NCBI GenBank assembly: GCA_046160345.1
Contig: JBJXGO010000060.1
Coordinates: 1 to 64,000 of the forward strand
Source: M3007 sp046160345
Lineage (GTDB): Bacteria > Bacteroidota > Bacteroidia > Chitinophagales > Saprospiraceae
Direction: 5' to 3'
DNA length: 64,000 bases
Part shown: one piece after another, positions 32,887 through 41,866 of the stretch
How the letters are laid out: each line of letters begins with the position of its first letter
How positions within the stretch are numbered: position 1 is the first letter of the stretch
Program-made: the position numbers and the translations under genes
The notes under the pieces: generated by a model
The model's input: the letters and a program-made list of their open reading frames with translations, nothing else
The model's database searches: none
Told to the model about the DNA's origin: nothing

Positions 32887-33936
32887 ATGGCATCTCCTTT
32901 TAACCCGGTAGGGGTACTCGGCGCAGGCAGTTTCGGTACAGCTGTTGCCAATTTACTGGCCTGCAATTCAGAAGTTCTTTTGTTCAGTCGCAAATCAGAA
33001 ACGGTCAACTTAATAAATGAACAACGGGTACATCAGGGGGTAAAATTAGTGCCCAGGGTGACTGCTACCAACGACTTGGAAGAATTGGCGAAGCGCTGTA
33101 CACTTATTTTGCCCATAGTGCCGAGCAATAGTTTCAGGTCGATGATTCATGCTCTGGCACCCTATTTAAGGCCACACCACATCATAATACATGGTACAAA
33201 AGGTTTGGATTTAAAGGGATTGGATGAGGCTGACCTTGAAAAACCTGGTGTCATTGTCACTCGTGCCAATGTGCGAACCATGAGTGAAGTGGTGCGCGAA
33301 GAAAGCAGTGTGATCCGTGTAGGATGTTTGAGCGGACCAAACCTCGCGGCCGAGATCGTCGCAGGTCAGCCCGCGGCGACCTTGGTGGGCAGTCGGTTCC
33401 GGGAAGTGATACAAGCAGGTCAATTTGCCTTGAACAGTCCAAAATTTCATGTTTTTGGATCTTATGACATCTTGGGAGCGGAGCTAGCCGGGGCATTGAA
33501 AAACATCGTTGCGCTTGGTTCGGGCATCATTGGGGGATTAGGGTTAGGGCGCAATATTCAAGGTCTTTTGATTGCCAGAGGACTGGCAGAAATGGTACAT
33601 TTTGGCAAAGCATTAGGCGCAGAGAGCAATGCTTTTATGGGGGTGGCCGGAATCGGTGATTTGGTGGCTACGGCTACCAGTACCAACAGCCGCAATTACA
33701 CCTTTGGCACCCGTCTTGCAATGGGCGACACCACGGATCAAATTCGCAAAACAATGCCTGAATTGGCAGAAGGTGTGCGTACGCTGCGAATCGCACACCA
33801 ACTGGCCCGGCATTATAAACTGCATGTCCCCATAACCACCATGCTGCATGCAGTTGTATTTGAGAAATTTCCCATAGAAAAAGCGCTGGAATACCTGATG
33901 AGCTACCCCTATGGGGTGGATGTTGATTTTTTGTAA
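32887..33936 (+). CDS. gpsA: NAD(P)H-dependent glycerol-3-phosphate dehydrogenase
   Basis: 349 residues. It reduces dihydroxyacetone phosphate to sn-glycerol-3-phosphate for phospholipid synthesis. The dinucleotide-binding GAGSFGTA lies at residues ~10-17; 'GTKGLDLKG' and 'LSGPNLAAEIVAGQPAATLV' are family motifs; the active-site lysine is in 'GALKNIVALGSGI', and the substrate site in 'GVAGIGDLVATATSTNSRN'. It follows the permease by 12 bases and may be in that operon; no functional link is evident. ATG 32887 is the natural start. Confidence 0.95.
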   Translation: MASPFNPVGVLGAGSFGTAVANLLACNSEVLLFSRKSETVNLINEQRVHQGVKLVPRVTATNDLEELAKRCTLILPIVPSNSFRSMIHALAPYLRPHHIIIHGTKGLDLKGLDEADLEKPGVIVTRANVRTMSEVVREESSVIRVGCLSGPNLAAEIVAGQPAATLVGSRFREVIQAGQFALNSPKFHVFGSYDILGAELAGALKNIVALGSGIIGGLGLGRNIQGLLIARGLAEMVHFGKALGAESNAFMGVAGIGDLVATATSTNSRNYTFGTRLAMGDTTDQIRKTMPELAEGVRTLRIAHQLARHYKLHVPITTMLHAVVFEKFPIEKALEYLMSYPYGVDVDFL

Positions 33937-33942
33937 GGGGTG

Positions 33943-35532
33943 TTATTCTCCGCGTAGGTGCTTTATCAATGCTAAGCGCACATCGTTGCGCAGATCAGAC
34001 TTGTCCTTGGGATCAGGCTTGACAATTTCAGGTATCTCAAGGTTGTCGCTTTTGCCATCGGCTCCAACTGATGCTTTCAGAAAACCCATGTTGGATTCAT
34101 TGCCTGAAAGCAAGAAATCAGGGAGCGCAACCCGGTATAATTTATTGTCGTCCAAGCTATTGGCGCCTATAAACCACTTGCCTGTTGCCTGGTCGAAACG
34201 AGCCTTGCTAAGTTGAAGAAAGCCTCCGTTACCTTTATTTGTGAGGCCTGTTTCAAGCGTTTTACGGAGAAGCCCACCTTTCATTTTCACCTCTGTGATG
34301 CCTCCGCCAAAAGGCAACATCCGTACGATGTCCAATTCGGTGAGCGTGCCGCTCAGCACATCGTCCACCCGTATTGAACCGCTATTCAGTACCGCACATT
34401 CGGGTTTGGTTCGCGATACAGCCAGCATTGCTTCGGTGATCATTGTGCCTACCGGGGCTTGTCCGTGCCTAATAATGGTTTCTCGACAATCGAGCGGCTT
34501 TTCAAGCTTGGTAACTACTGCCGTGGCATTAAAACCAGAAGAACTGAGCGATTCATTTTTGATTTTTTCCCATTTTTCAATAACAGCAGCAGTGGCTGGC
34601 TCATCGGCGATACTGGAATTAACTTTTTTGAGTTCGGAGCTTACGCTGCACTTTTTTTTGCGCTTATCGTATCGAATGGTATGGATATATACCGTTTTTG
34701 CATTGGCATCGGCTTTCGTCACCACACTAGGTCCGACTGGCACTCGCATGTTATCATGTTCATGTCCACCCATCACCAGTGGAATTTCTGGAAGCATCGC
34801 AGCCAGTTTCTTATCGTCTTCAATAGCGAGGTGGGTGATTGCAAGCACTACGTCGGACTGGGGTTTGAGTTCAGTGAAATTCTTTCGAGCAGTTTCAGCC
34901 CAATCTAAATACTCGACCCATGGCTTTTTGCCAGAGTTGATGAGGACACCAAAAATGCCTACCTTAAGCAGGGTGCCGTCCTTGTCCTGGAGGGTTAAAA
35001 CACGATTGTCAGGGCAAGGTTCTTTTGCGCCGCCCAGCACAGTTTTGTAAAAGGGTTGGGATTTTTCATTGCTCATAGGGAGTTTTAACCGTGCATTTGC
35101 ACCAAACCAACTAAACTTCGACTCATCGAGCCGCGACTGTAAATCTGAAAGGTCATCGTAGTCGAATTCATGGTTGCCAAATACGACCCAGTCCAGGCCC
35201 AGGGTGTTGAGCACTTCAACCATGTGTTTTCCCCGAATTCGCTTGCCCTCGTATTTCAAAGTACCTATTACGGATGGACTGATAAAATCGCCGGATAAAA
35301 CCGTAAAAGTAAGCGGGTTTTTGGCGAGCATTTCTTTCCGAATGGTCGCAACTCGGGCAAGACCACCGATATTGTCAGAAGCTGAAGGTGATATTTCATA
35401 AACATCGTTCATTTGGAGTATCTGGAATTCCAAAATACCATCGTCACCTACCGTCGTGGATTTTCGGGCAGTTTCGCAAGAGAAAAGGCAAAGTGCGAAA
35501 AAGAGGACGGAGAGCAGTTTAATTGATCTCAT
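33943..35532 (-). CDS. UshA-like metallophosphatase/5'-nucleotidase, lipoprotein
   Basis: 529 residues. Lipobox CLFSC (Cys19). The metallophosphatase domain has 'LSGDFISPSVIG', 'VVFGNHEFDYDD', 'AITHLA' and 'VMGGHEHDN'; the C-terminal 5'-nucleotidase domain has 'MITEAMLAVSR', 'CAVLNSGSIRVDDVLSG' and 'RMLPFGGGI'. In the first metal-binding motif, usually DxH, this protein has Asn-Asp-Val-Tyr (NDVYEI), so a Tyr replaces the His; this variant is found in a subgroup of the family. It would dephosphorylate nucleotides outside the cytoplasm. TACATTTG on the minus strand (35563-35556) is a good -7 box 23 bases upstream of the start. Confidence 0.88.
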   Translation of the reverse strand: MRSIKLLSVLFFALCLFSCETARKSTTVGDDGILEFQILQMNDVYEISPSASDNIGGLARVATIRKEMLAKNPLTFTVLSGDFISPSVIGTLKYEGKRIRGKHMVEVLNTLGLDWVVFGNHEFDYDDLSDLQSRLDESKFSWFGANARLKLPMSNEKSQPFYKTVLGGAKEPCPDNRVLTLQDKDGTLLKVGIFGVLINSGKKPWVEYLDWAETARKNFTELKPQSDVVLAITHLAIEDDKKLAAMLPEIPLVMGGHEHDNMRVPVGPSVVTKADANAKTVYIHTIRYDKRKKKCSVSSELKKVNSSIADEPATAAVIEKWEKIKNESLSSSGFNATAVVTKLEKPLDCRETIIRHGQAPVGTMITEAMLAVSRTKPECAVLNSGSIRVDDVLSGTLTELDIVRMLPFGGGITEVKMKGGLLRKTLETGLTNKGNGGFLQLSKARFDQATGKWFIGANSLDDNKLYRVALPDFLLSGNESNMGFLKASVGADGKSDNLEIPEIVKPDPKDKSDLRNDVRLALIKHLRGE

Positions 35533-35555
35533 AAATTTGAAATTTTAATTTTGGT

Positions 35556-35563
35556 CAAATGTA
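35556..35563 (-). promoter_or_regulatory. -7 box TACATTTG for the UshA-like gene
   Basis: Exact TAnnTTTG on the minus strand, with the start codon 23 bases further on. No good -33 match at the usual spacing. Confidence 0.45.
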
Positions 35564-35696
35564 AACCAGAAACCAGGTATTTGATGTTTATCTTCAAAAA
35601 AACAGTTACCTTTATTCAAGCACTTTTAAGTGCTTACATACCAAAAGTAAAAGAATTGCTTGTTCGCTTCGAATGCTTTCATTTTTTTTACAGGTT

Positions 35697-36188
35697 ATGA
35701 AGAAAACTTTTTTCAGCAGATTTACCACTCGGTTGAGCGCGTTGTTCGTGTATGCGCTTGCTTTTTTCATCCAAAACGCATCTGCTCAAACTTTTATAAA
35801 AGGCGAGGTAACTGACGGGACGGAGCCCCTGCGCGGAGTGACGGTAAAATTGATGCACCAAGACCGTTATGTTTCCGGTGGTATAACTGATAAATATGGA
35901 GCATATCAAATTGCATTAGATTCCGGGACATACAACCTGGAACTGTGGTACATAGGCTTCCAAAATGAAAAAATACCCGGTGTAAAAGTACTGCCAGGGC
36001 AGACAACCATTCAAAATGTTGTGATGTCAACTCCAAATATCTTGAAAGAAGCTGAATTTGAAGATTTTAAAATCCCTTTAAGAGACCCCATTATGTCTGG
36101 GAAGGGTATGATCGATTTTAGTGAAAAACCTCAAAAAGCAAATCCTGAAAAACCTAAGAAGCCAAACAAAAAGCCTGTTGGAGGATAA
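35697..36188 (+). CDS. Small secreted protein with carboxypeptidase-like regulatory domain
   Basis: 163 residues from ATG 35697, chosen because it begins the signal peptide (MKKTFFSRFTTRLSALFVYA, cleavage near ASAQ). Residues ~30-115 are a CarboxypepD_reg/Ig-like fold ('FIKGEVTDGTEPLRGVTVKL', 'GGITDKYGAYQIALDSGTYN'), usually the first domain of TonB receptors but here alone. The C-terminal 45 residues are Lys/Pro-rich and disordered. Probably periplasmic; function unknown. The next gene on the strand starts 50 bases downstream with its own promoter box. Confidence 0.75.
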   Translation: MKKTFFSRFTTRLSALFVYALAFFIQNASAQTFIKGEVTDGTEPLRGVTVKLMHQDRYVSGGITDKYGAYQIALDSGTYNLELWYIGFQNEKIPGVKVLPGQTTIQNVVMSTPNILKEAEFEDFKIPLRDPIMSGKGMIDFSEKPQKANPEKPKKPNKKPVGG

Positions 36189-36207
36189 ATAATTTTCTAT
36201 TTTACCT

Positions 36208-36215
36208 TACTTTTG
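36208..36215 (+). promoter_or_regulatory. -7 box TACTTTTG upstream of the gene at 36239
   Basis: Exact TAnnTTTG 23 bases before the ATG at 36239. The T-rich AATTTTC upstream might serve as a weak -33 element. Confidence 0.4.
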
Positions 36216-36238
36216 CACATATATTTTCACTGGCTGGC

Positions 36239-36742
36239 ATGAAAACTCCGGCGCATAAATCTCCCTTTCCGATGTTTCGACTATTCCTTTCTCTGTTTAT
36301 CATCGCGCTGTTTATCAATAGCGCAGAAGCACAATCCAACCCCACGGCCTCCAGTCGCCTGACATTCCAGGATCTAAGTCCCTCTGAATCCCAACATCTA
36401 AAAGAAACAAACGAGGTAAATGATTTCGGACGATATCTCGCAGCCCTTAAAATAGCCTTGGCTGAAAAAAATACCAGCCAAATTATCGCCAATGAATCTT
36501 ACCTTTTATTGGCAATGCGTATGGAGGCCGATCAGTTGTCTGGCAAAATCGCAAATTCCACCGAAAGCAATCCAACTACTGAAGCTGCTAAAACGCGTGT
36601 GGAAAAAATGAAAACCACACTTTTAGCCTTTAATTCCCACACTTTTGACCCCGACCAGCCAGAAGCCACAACCCGCGATTTGGCTAAACTTGACGAATTT
36701 TTGAAAATTATGCAGGAGGAGTTGAAGGCTGCTGGTAATTAG
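36239..36742 (+). CDS. Small secreted hypothetical protein
   Basis: 167 residues (156 if the ATG at 36272 is used, which gives a more typical signal peptide MFRLFLSLFIIALFINSAEA). The mature part is polar and helical with 'LAALKIALAEKN' and 'LDEFLKIMQEELKAAGN'; no family is recognised. Its end overlaps the end of the convergent SGNH hydrolase gene by four bases (36739-36742). Confidence 0.6.
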   Translation: MKTPAHKSPFPMFRLFLSLFIIALFINSAEAQSNPTASSRLTFQDLSPSESQHLKETNEVNDFGRYLAALKIALAEKNTSQIIANESYLLLAMRMEADQLSGKIANSTESNPTTEAAKTRVEKMKTTLLAFNSHTFDPDQPEATTRDLAKLDEFLKIMQEELKAAGN

Positions 36743-37419
36743 TTATTGGTTATTGGTTCAAAAAGTTGCTCAGTTACCAACTTATTTCCTTTTTCATTGA
36801 GATGCACTCCGTCGGTGGTCAGGATGCCGCTTTCGCGGTTGTCGGGGTTGTTTTTTGCAATAAAGTCCATAAATGCCTTGCGTAAATCGCAGATAGGTAC
36901 TTTTTGTTCCTGGGCCACACTGCGAATAATACTTGAAAACAAATCCAGTTCAACATCTAATTTATTCTCACCCGAATGGCGTTCGCCTATACAGGCAGGC
37001 GTGCAGGCTATGACTCTAATGCCCTTTTTTTGAAATTTTTGGATGAGCGCCGAGTAGAATTTCTGGAATTTGTCTGCATCGGTACCGGTGCCAAAAAGGT
37101 GTCGGTGCCAAACGTCATTTACTCCTACATACAATACCACAATTTGAGGTTTTCTTTTCAGGACATCCTCCTCCAATCGAAGATAAAGGTCATAAATCTT
37201 GTTACCGCCAATACCGGCTCCAATAAATTCATAATCATTGGATTGCCCTCGCACTGCCAGGGAATCGCGAAGTTGGGAAATGTAACCAGCAGGAGATACC
37301 CCGGCTTCCGTGATACTGTCGCCAAAAAACACCACCCGGGTGCGTTTTTTTGCTGGCTGGAAAGAAAAAAGAATGCAGGCCATAAAGGGGAGAGCGAGCA
37401 TGATGGATTTGTAGTGCAT
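36739..37419 (-). CDS. SGNH/GDSL-type hydrolase, secreted
   Basis: 226 residues. A hydrophobic N-terminus is likely a signal peptide (ending near FSFQPA). Block I is 'VVFFGDSITEAG' with the nucleophile Ser, block II the Gly in 'FIGAGIGGNKIYDL', block III 'YVGVNDVWH' and block V 'TTDGVHLNEKGNKL' with catalytic Asp and His. Members are esterases or lipases, often acting on acetylated sugars or lipids outside the cytoplasm. All catalytic residues are present. It faces the previous gene tail-to-tail. Confidence 0.9.
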   Translation of the reverse strand: MHYKSIMLALPFMACILFSFQPAKKRTRVVFFGDSITEAGVSPAGYISQLRDSLAVRGQSNDYEFIGAGIGGNKIYDLYLRLEEDVLKRKPQIVVLYVGVNDVWHRHLFGTGTDADKFQKFYSALIQKFQKKGIRVIACTPACIGERHSGENKLDVELDLFSSIIRSVAQEQKVPICDLRKAFMDFIAKNNPDNRESGILTTDGVHLNEKGNKLVTEQLFEPITNN

Positions 37420-37626
37420 ACTCTAATTTTTGTTGAAATCGGCGCTCTTGATTTCGACGTAGTTTTTTTAAAAAAAACCGCAGACCTGTAAGCCGGATTC
37501 TGTATTTCACCCCAACCAAAGTTAGGACAAAACCTCTGCCATTTATCTGGTCCCGAACCAAGTCGGGATCTGCGCTGCCTACCCCCCTTGTTCCCGCCTA
37601 AGCGAGACTACGCGAGCCGCGCATTC

Positions 37627-37657
37627 ACCCGCCTTCGCCATGGCTATGGCGGGTAAA
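37627..37657 (-). repeat. Palindromic repeat inside rnpB, copy A
   Basis: Plus-strand sequence begins ACCCGCCTTCGCC and ends GGCGGGTAAA. It matches the reverse complement of copy B (37747-37777) at 27 of 31 positions, with the mismatches in the loop. CCCGCC/GGCGGG form the stem. Confidence 0.75.
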
Positions 37658-37746
37658 CAAGGTGTACATGGCATTTCAACCCGCAAGGTTTGTCCATCCC
37701 GGCTGTTGCCAGCCGAAATCGTGCGCTCTTACCACACGTTTTCACC

Positions 37747-37777
37747 TTTACCCGCCGAAGCCCCGGCGAAGGCGGGT
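37747..37777 (-). repeat. Palindromic repeat inside rnpB, copy B (inverted)
   Basis: Plus-strand sequence begins TTTACCCGCC and ends GGCGAAGGCGGGT, the inverted form of copy A. It falls about 160-190 nt from the RNA 5' end, where the variable P12 helix is expected. Confidence 0.75.
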
Positions 37778-38003
37778 TTACCCACCTAGGCATTGGCAAC
37801 AACGGGAAGTTATTTTCTGCGACACTTTCTATGCCCTTCCCAACAAATCGGAAAGAACTCCGCCGGTTAGGCGGTGCGGTGCTCTGCGTTGTCCGGACTT
37901 TCCTCCCCGAAAGGCGGCAGAGCGGTCTGCGGTTTTTAATTTTTGTGGCTATAACAAGTAATTGTTAAAGTCAATTGCCAAAACTGGTAGCCAAATTTCA
38001 GTA

Positions 38004-38032
38004 TTGGCTTAAACTTTGTTTAGGTACTTTTG
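38004..38032 (+). promoter_or_regulatory. Likely promoter of the NtrY-like kinase gene
   Basis: TTGG at 38004-38007, 17 bases, then TACTTTTG at 38025-38032, followed by CCCGCC. The leader to ATG 38164 would be about 125 bases; it supports that start because longer readings in the frame would begin upstream of the promoter. Confidence 0.5.
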
Positions 38033-38163
38033 CCCGCCTGATAAACGGGCAACAAATACTAAACTCCAATCCAATTCCCTCAATTGTTGCCTTTGCATTC
38101 CTCAAAAACATAAAATATCAAAAGACAACAGTTGGCAAAAAAATCCAACGTCCACCTAATCTT

Positions 38164-41100
38164 ATGATCAAACGTGCGCTCCTGTATGTGGTTGTTATGT
38201 TCATTTTTCTCGCGCTGGCAGTCAGCGTGGGACAATGGGACAAAAGTACGGCATTGCTCCAACAACATGCTGCTGAAATATCGGCATGGCTTGAAAACCA
38301 GGAAATTGAATCGAAAAAAAATGCCGCTACGGTGGCTACTGTTTTAGTTCACAGGGCTGACTCCTTGCTGGCCTGGTCGAATACTAACATAATTCCTGCA
38401 TCTAAGGACTTGAAAATGATGTCTGAAAAGACAGCACCGTCCATAATCCGGCTTCCACAAGGTTGGTTTTTATTAAATATCGAAAAGTCTGGAGGCGAAA
38501 CACACAGTACCCTTATACCGATTCGTTACGACCTTAATTTCAACAAGTTAGCTACGAACAATATATTTCCAGCCAATCCGAAAATCTCTTCCAGCGTCAA
38601 TATTTCAGAATCAAAAACGGATTATCCAGTTGTGTTCAAAGGCCGGGAAGTATGCTGGCTGCAAGCTTCAGGATCGGTTCATTCGAGTTTCTTACAATGG
38701 CTCAAATTGGGTACCTGGATTATCTTTTTGGGCTTCTTTTTAAGTTTGTTGGCACAATTAGCGCGCACATTCGGGAATAAGTTTGGCGCTATGTTCAGTT
38801 CCGCATTGGTAGCCATAATTGCAATGGGCCTATTATGGTTAAACCTGAAAACTGGTTTTACTGCGGAGCAATTTGGGGCGCTTCCACTTTTCGAACCAAG
38901 CTTTGACCATGCTTCCCTAATTGGCCGATCTGTAGGCGACTGGCTCGTTCACAGTTGTTTGCTGGTATTTGTAATGGGCTTTTTCCACCGAAGTGGTACC
39001 AATTTGCCTATAACAAAGTCCTCGGGCTTGTCAGATTTTCAAGGTGTGGGGATTGCAGTGTTTTCTTATCTCCTTGCCATGCTTTCCGTACTAATCGGAG
39101 CAGAAGCCATGCGCCAGCTGGTATTCCTCAGTCGAAGTGGTTTTGACCTGGACCACGTCTTAAACCTGGGCATACAAGGATTCTTGATGTTGGCTGGAGT
39201 AGTATCGCTTATGGTCGGGCTATTTTTATTTAGCCATCGAGTGATTTTGGGGATTCTTCGGCTTCAACTCTCTCAAAAACAACGTTTTGTGGGTTTAGGC
39301 ATTGCAGCGATCATATTTGCCACACTCAGTTATTTGGTTGCCCCAAAGGAATTCACCTTGCTTTGGATGGTAGTTTTCGGATTGCTTTATGCGCTGGTTT
39401 TGGATGCTTTTGTACATTGGCAAGGGGCCAGGTTTGGCTGGGCAATATGCTGGCTGGTGCTTTTTTCCATGTTCGCTTCTACCCAATTATACCGTTACAA
39501 TAGTTTGCGCGATCAGGGATTGCGACGAAGCTACGCAGAAGCATTGGCGTATGAACGTGATACTTCACTGACCGAAACGCTATTGCCAAAGGTCCTTGAT
39601 GAATTAAAAAAAGACTCCTCCCAAATCGGGCGTTTGCTCAAACCATGGCCTTTCAAAGCCACCGCTTCCGAATTGCGGGATTATCTGAACGAAGCCGTTT
39701 TTGATCACAATTATTTATTCCAGCATTATCGCCTGGATATCTATGCCTTTGATAAAGAGAATCAGCCGATTCTTTTAGGGCAAAACCTTGGATATGAACA
39801 AGTTGTGTTGGGCAATTGGTCTACCGCAAAACAATTGCCGAAGGTGCCAGAGATCCGTTATTCCAGCAGCTCAGACGGCACATTCCGGTACCTGGCTAAA
39901 CTTGTTGTTAATCGCATGGGCGATCCAGCTCAGCCTGCTTCAGTGTACCTATTCTTCGATTTTGTCCATCCTATACCTACCCGTACTTTTTCGCGGTTGT
40001 TTTTTAACAGTCCCCTGAAGAATCTTTCCCAACTCACCAAATATGACTTTTCCATATCAAAAAATGGGCAGCTAACGGTTGATCAGGGCTTGGCAAACAT
40101 GACGGTGCTTGGATCAAAGCTAGAGCCTGGTTCGTGCGTTGAATTTATTTCTTCAAATAGGGTTGATGCTGTTGCAAAAAGTGCTGATGGTCAAACTGTT
40201 GCTGCAGTTGGGTACAAAGTTGGCGGTTGGTTAAAACAGGTCTATTTGTTCTCCATTGTCTTCATATTGGCGGCTTTGTGCCTGTTGGCCCTTGCATTCG
40301 CCAACGCCTGGCTGGGATTTATGCCGGCAGAGTACGGCTTTCGACTTTCGGCAGCTGGCTCCCTTGCACGTCGTATTCATTTTTGGAATGTAAGCTTGCT
40401 TGCCGTGTCTTTCGTAGTGGTGGGGTATCTAACCTACCAACATTTCACACACTCCGCGAAAGATGCCGAGCGCAACGATTTCAATTATCGAGCAGCGGCT
40501 TTGTTGACAAATCTGAAAAACCAGGCGCTCAATGCTTCTATTTCTGCCGACAGCTTGCGCCAAAATTTGCCCCTGTCATTGGCTACTATGACCACCAGCC
40601 TTGGCATGGATGCCCAATTTTTTGATCCGGCAGGGAACATGGTTTTCAGTACGCAGCAGGAATTGACCCGCTTGGGGATATTGCCGTCCAAAATGAACCC
40701 AGGCGCACAGGTTTTTTTGAAATCCAACCCCCAATCAGAAAGAATTGAAGCAGAGCAATCTGCAGGTCTCTCTTATTTTACCCAATACCGCGCGCTTCAA
40801 AACGCCCAGGGAAAATTATTGGGGTACCTGGCAGTGCCCTTTCACGAAGGCAAAATAAACGCGGGGGCTGAAGTGTCAGATTTTATGGGCATGTTGGCAA
40901 GTTTGTACGTTTTTTTGTTGCTTATTGCTTTCGGAATCACCTATTTATTGGCCCGTTCAGTTACCCGCCCTGTAAGTCTTTTATCAGAAAAAGTGCAAGA
41001 GCTGCGGCTTGAAGACAAAAACGAGCCCCTTGCTTACGCGGGCGATTCTGAGGATGAGATCAGTCAACTTATTGAACAATACAACAGCATGGTGGGAAAA

Positions 41101-41808
41101 TTGGAATCATCAAAAGTTCAATTGGTTAAACTGGAACGCGAGGGTGCCTGGAGGGAAATGGCCCGACAAGTGGCGCACGATATCAAGAACCCGCTGACTA
41201 CAATGAAGCTTTCAATGCAGCAGCTGGAACGGCTTTCGGGAAGCCCTGAACAAGCTGCAGCCTACCTGCGCAAGGCAATTACCCGATTGATTGAGCAAAT
41301 TGATTCGCTGGCCCAAATCGCTTCGGAGTTCTCCATGTTTGCAAATCTGGACATCAAGTCCAAAAACGATGTAATAATAAATGAGATAGTGGAAAGTGTG
41401 CACGATCTGTTCAGCGAACAAAAACAGGTGGAACTTTCCCTGACCTTACCTGAAGAACGCTTCCATATCCAGGGAGATAAAAATCACCTTATTCGAGTAT
41501 TCAACAACCTGGTTATCAATGCGATTCAAGCAATACCTTCGGACCGAAAAGGCCAAATAAAGGTATCTTTAAGCCGAAAGGATAATCTATCCATCATTCA
41601 GATCAGCGACAATGGAGGTGGTATCCCGCCTGAAATCAGAGACCGGGTATTTGAACCTAATTTCACTACCAAAACCTCTGGCAGCGGTCTTGGGCTTGCC
41701 ATCTGTAAAAAGATAATCGAAGCCCATGATGGCGATATCCGTTTTGAAACCCGCGACAACGAAGGCACGGATTTCTTTGTGGAAATTCCGGTGGTGGCGG
41801 TGGGGTAA
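38164..41808 (+). CDS. Large NtrY-like sensor histidine kinase
   Basis: 1214 residues from ATG 38164 (MIKRALLYVVVMFIFLALAV, a membrane helix). Helix 1 and a ~150-residue sensor loop are followed by a block of about eight membrane helices (~175-470), a second extracytoplasmic region, another helix, a further sensor region and a helix before HAMP (ARSVTRPVSLL). The HisKA motif is MARQVAHDIKNPLTTMKLS with phospho-acceptor His1005, characteristic of NtrY-type kinases. The ATPase domain has 'NLVINAIQAIPS', 'ISDNGGGIPPEIRDRVFEPN' and 'GSGLGLAICKKIIEAH'. No response regulator is adjacent, so the partner is encoded elsewhere. Confidence 0.9.
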   Translation: MIKRALLYVVVMFIFLALAVSVGQWDKSTALLQQHAAEISAWLENQEIESKKNAATVATVLVHRADSLLAWSNTNIIPASKDLKMMSEKTAPSIIRLPQGWFLLNIEKSGGETHSTLIPIRYDLNFNKLATNNIFPANPKISSSVNISESKTDYPVVFKGREVCWLQASGSVHSSFLQWLKLGTWIIFLGFFLSLLAQLARTFGNKFGAMFSSALVAIIAMGLLWLNLKTGFTAEQFGALPLFEPSFDHASLIGRSVGDWLVHSCLLVFVMGFFHRSGTNLPITKSSGLSDFQGVGIAVFSYLLAMLSVLIGAEAMRQLVFLSRSGFDLDHVLNLGIQGFLMLAGVVSLMVGLFLFSHRVILGILRLQLSQKQRFVGLGIAAIIFATLSYLVAPKEFTLLWMVVFGLLYALVLDAFVHWQGARFGWAICWLVLFSMFASTQLYRYNSLRDQGLRRSYAEALAYERDTSLTETLLPKVLDELKKDSSQIGRLLKPWPFKATASELRDYLNEAVFDHNYLFQHYRLDIYAFDKENQPILLGQNLGYEQVVLGNWSTAKQLPKVPEIRYSSSSDGTFRYLAKLVVNRMGDPAQPASVYLFFDFVHPIPTRTFSRLFFNSPLKNLSQLTKYDFSISKNGQLTVDQGLANMTVLGSKLEPGSCVEFISSNRVDAVAKSADGQTVAAVGYKVGGWLKQVYLFSIVFILAALCLLALAFANAWLGFMPAEYGFRLSAAGSLARRIHFWNVSLLAVSFVVVGYLTYQHFTHSAKDAERNDFNYRAAALLTNLKNQALNASISADSLRQNLPLSLATMTTSLGMDAQFFDPAGNMVFSTQQELTRLGILPSKMNPGAQVFLKSNPQSERIEAEQSAGLSYFTQYRALQNAQGKLLGYLAVPFHEGKINAGAEVSDFMGMLASLYVFLLLIAFGITYLLARSVTRPVSLLSEKVQELRLEDKNEPLAYAGDSEDEISQLIEQYNSMVGKLESSKVQLVKLEREGAWREMARQVAHDIKNPLTTMKLSMQQLERLSGSPEQAAAYLRKAITRLIEQIDSLAQIASEFSMFANLDIKSKNDVIINEIVESVHDLFSEQKQVELSLTLPEERFHIQGDKNHLIRVFNNLVINAIQAIPSDRKGQIKVSLSRKDNLSIIQISDNGGGIPPEIRDRVFEPNFTTKTSGSGLGLAICKKIIEAHDGDIRFETRDNEGTDFFVEIPVVAVG

Positions 41809-41812
41809 AAAA

Positions 41813-41848
41813 ATGAGCCACCCCAAAAAAGATTTCGGGGTGACTCAT
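41813..41848 (-). terminator. Terminator of the VOC transcription unit (bidirectional)
   Basis: Stem ATGAGCCACCCC with GGGGTGACTCAT (one mismatch). On the minus strand it is followed by seven Ts, a good intrinsic terminator for transcripts coming from the VOC gene; it also lies five bases past the stop of the kinase gene. Confidence 0.7.
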
Positions 41849-41866
41849 TGCCCAAAAGAGCAAAAT

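Larger units (their letters stand above)
37477..37934 (-). ncRNA. rnpB: RNase P RNA (bacterial class A), with two repeat insertions
   Basis: The minus strand carries the conserved 5' region GAGGAAAGTCCGGACA (within 37890-37909) and the 3' end GAATCCGGCTTACAGGTCTG (37481-37501). The 5' CCGCAGACC (37932-37924) pairs perfectly with the 3' GGTCTGCGG (37486-37478) to make helix P1, which fixes the ends. At about 458 nt it is ~80 nt longer than the E. coli RNA; two GC-rich hairpins at 37627-37657 and 37747-37777 account for most of this. It is the catalytic part of RNase P, which matures tRNA 5' ends. Confidence 0.93.

Noticed and set aside
34241..35050. A 269-codon plus-strand frame opposite the UshA-like gene
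   Set aside because: Antisense shadow; Ser/Thr-rich composition typical of the reverse reading of a coding region.
37975..38163. Extension of the kinase gene upstream by 63 codons
   Set aside because: It would include the promoter region, and the ATG at 38164 starts a proper membrane helix.
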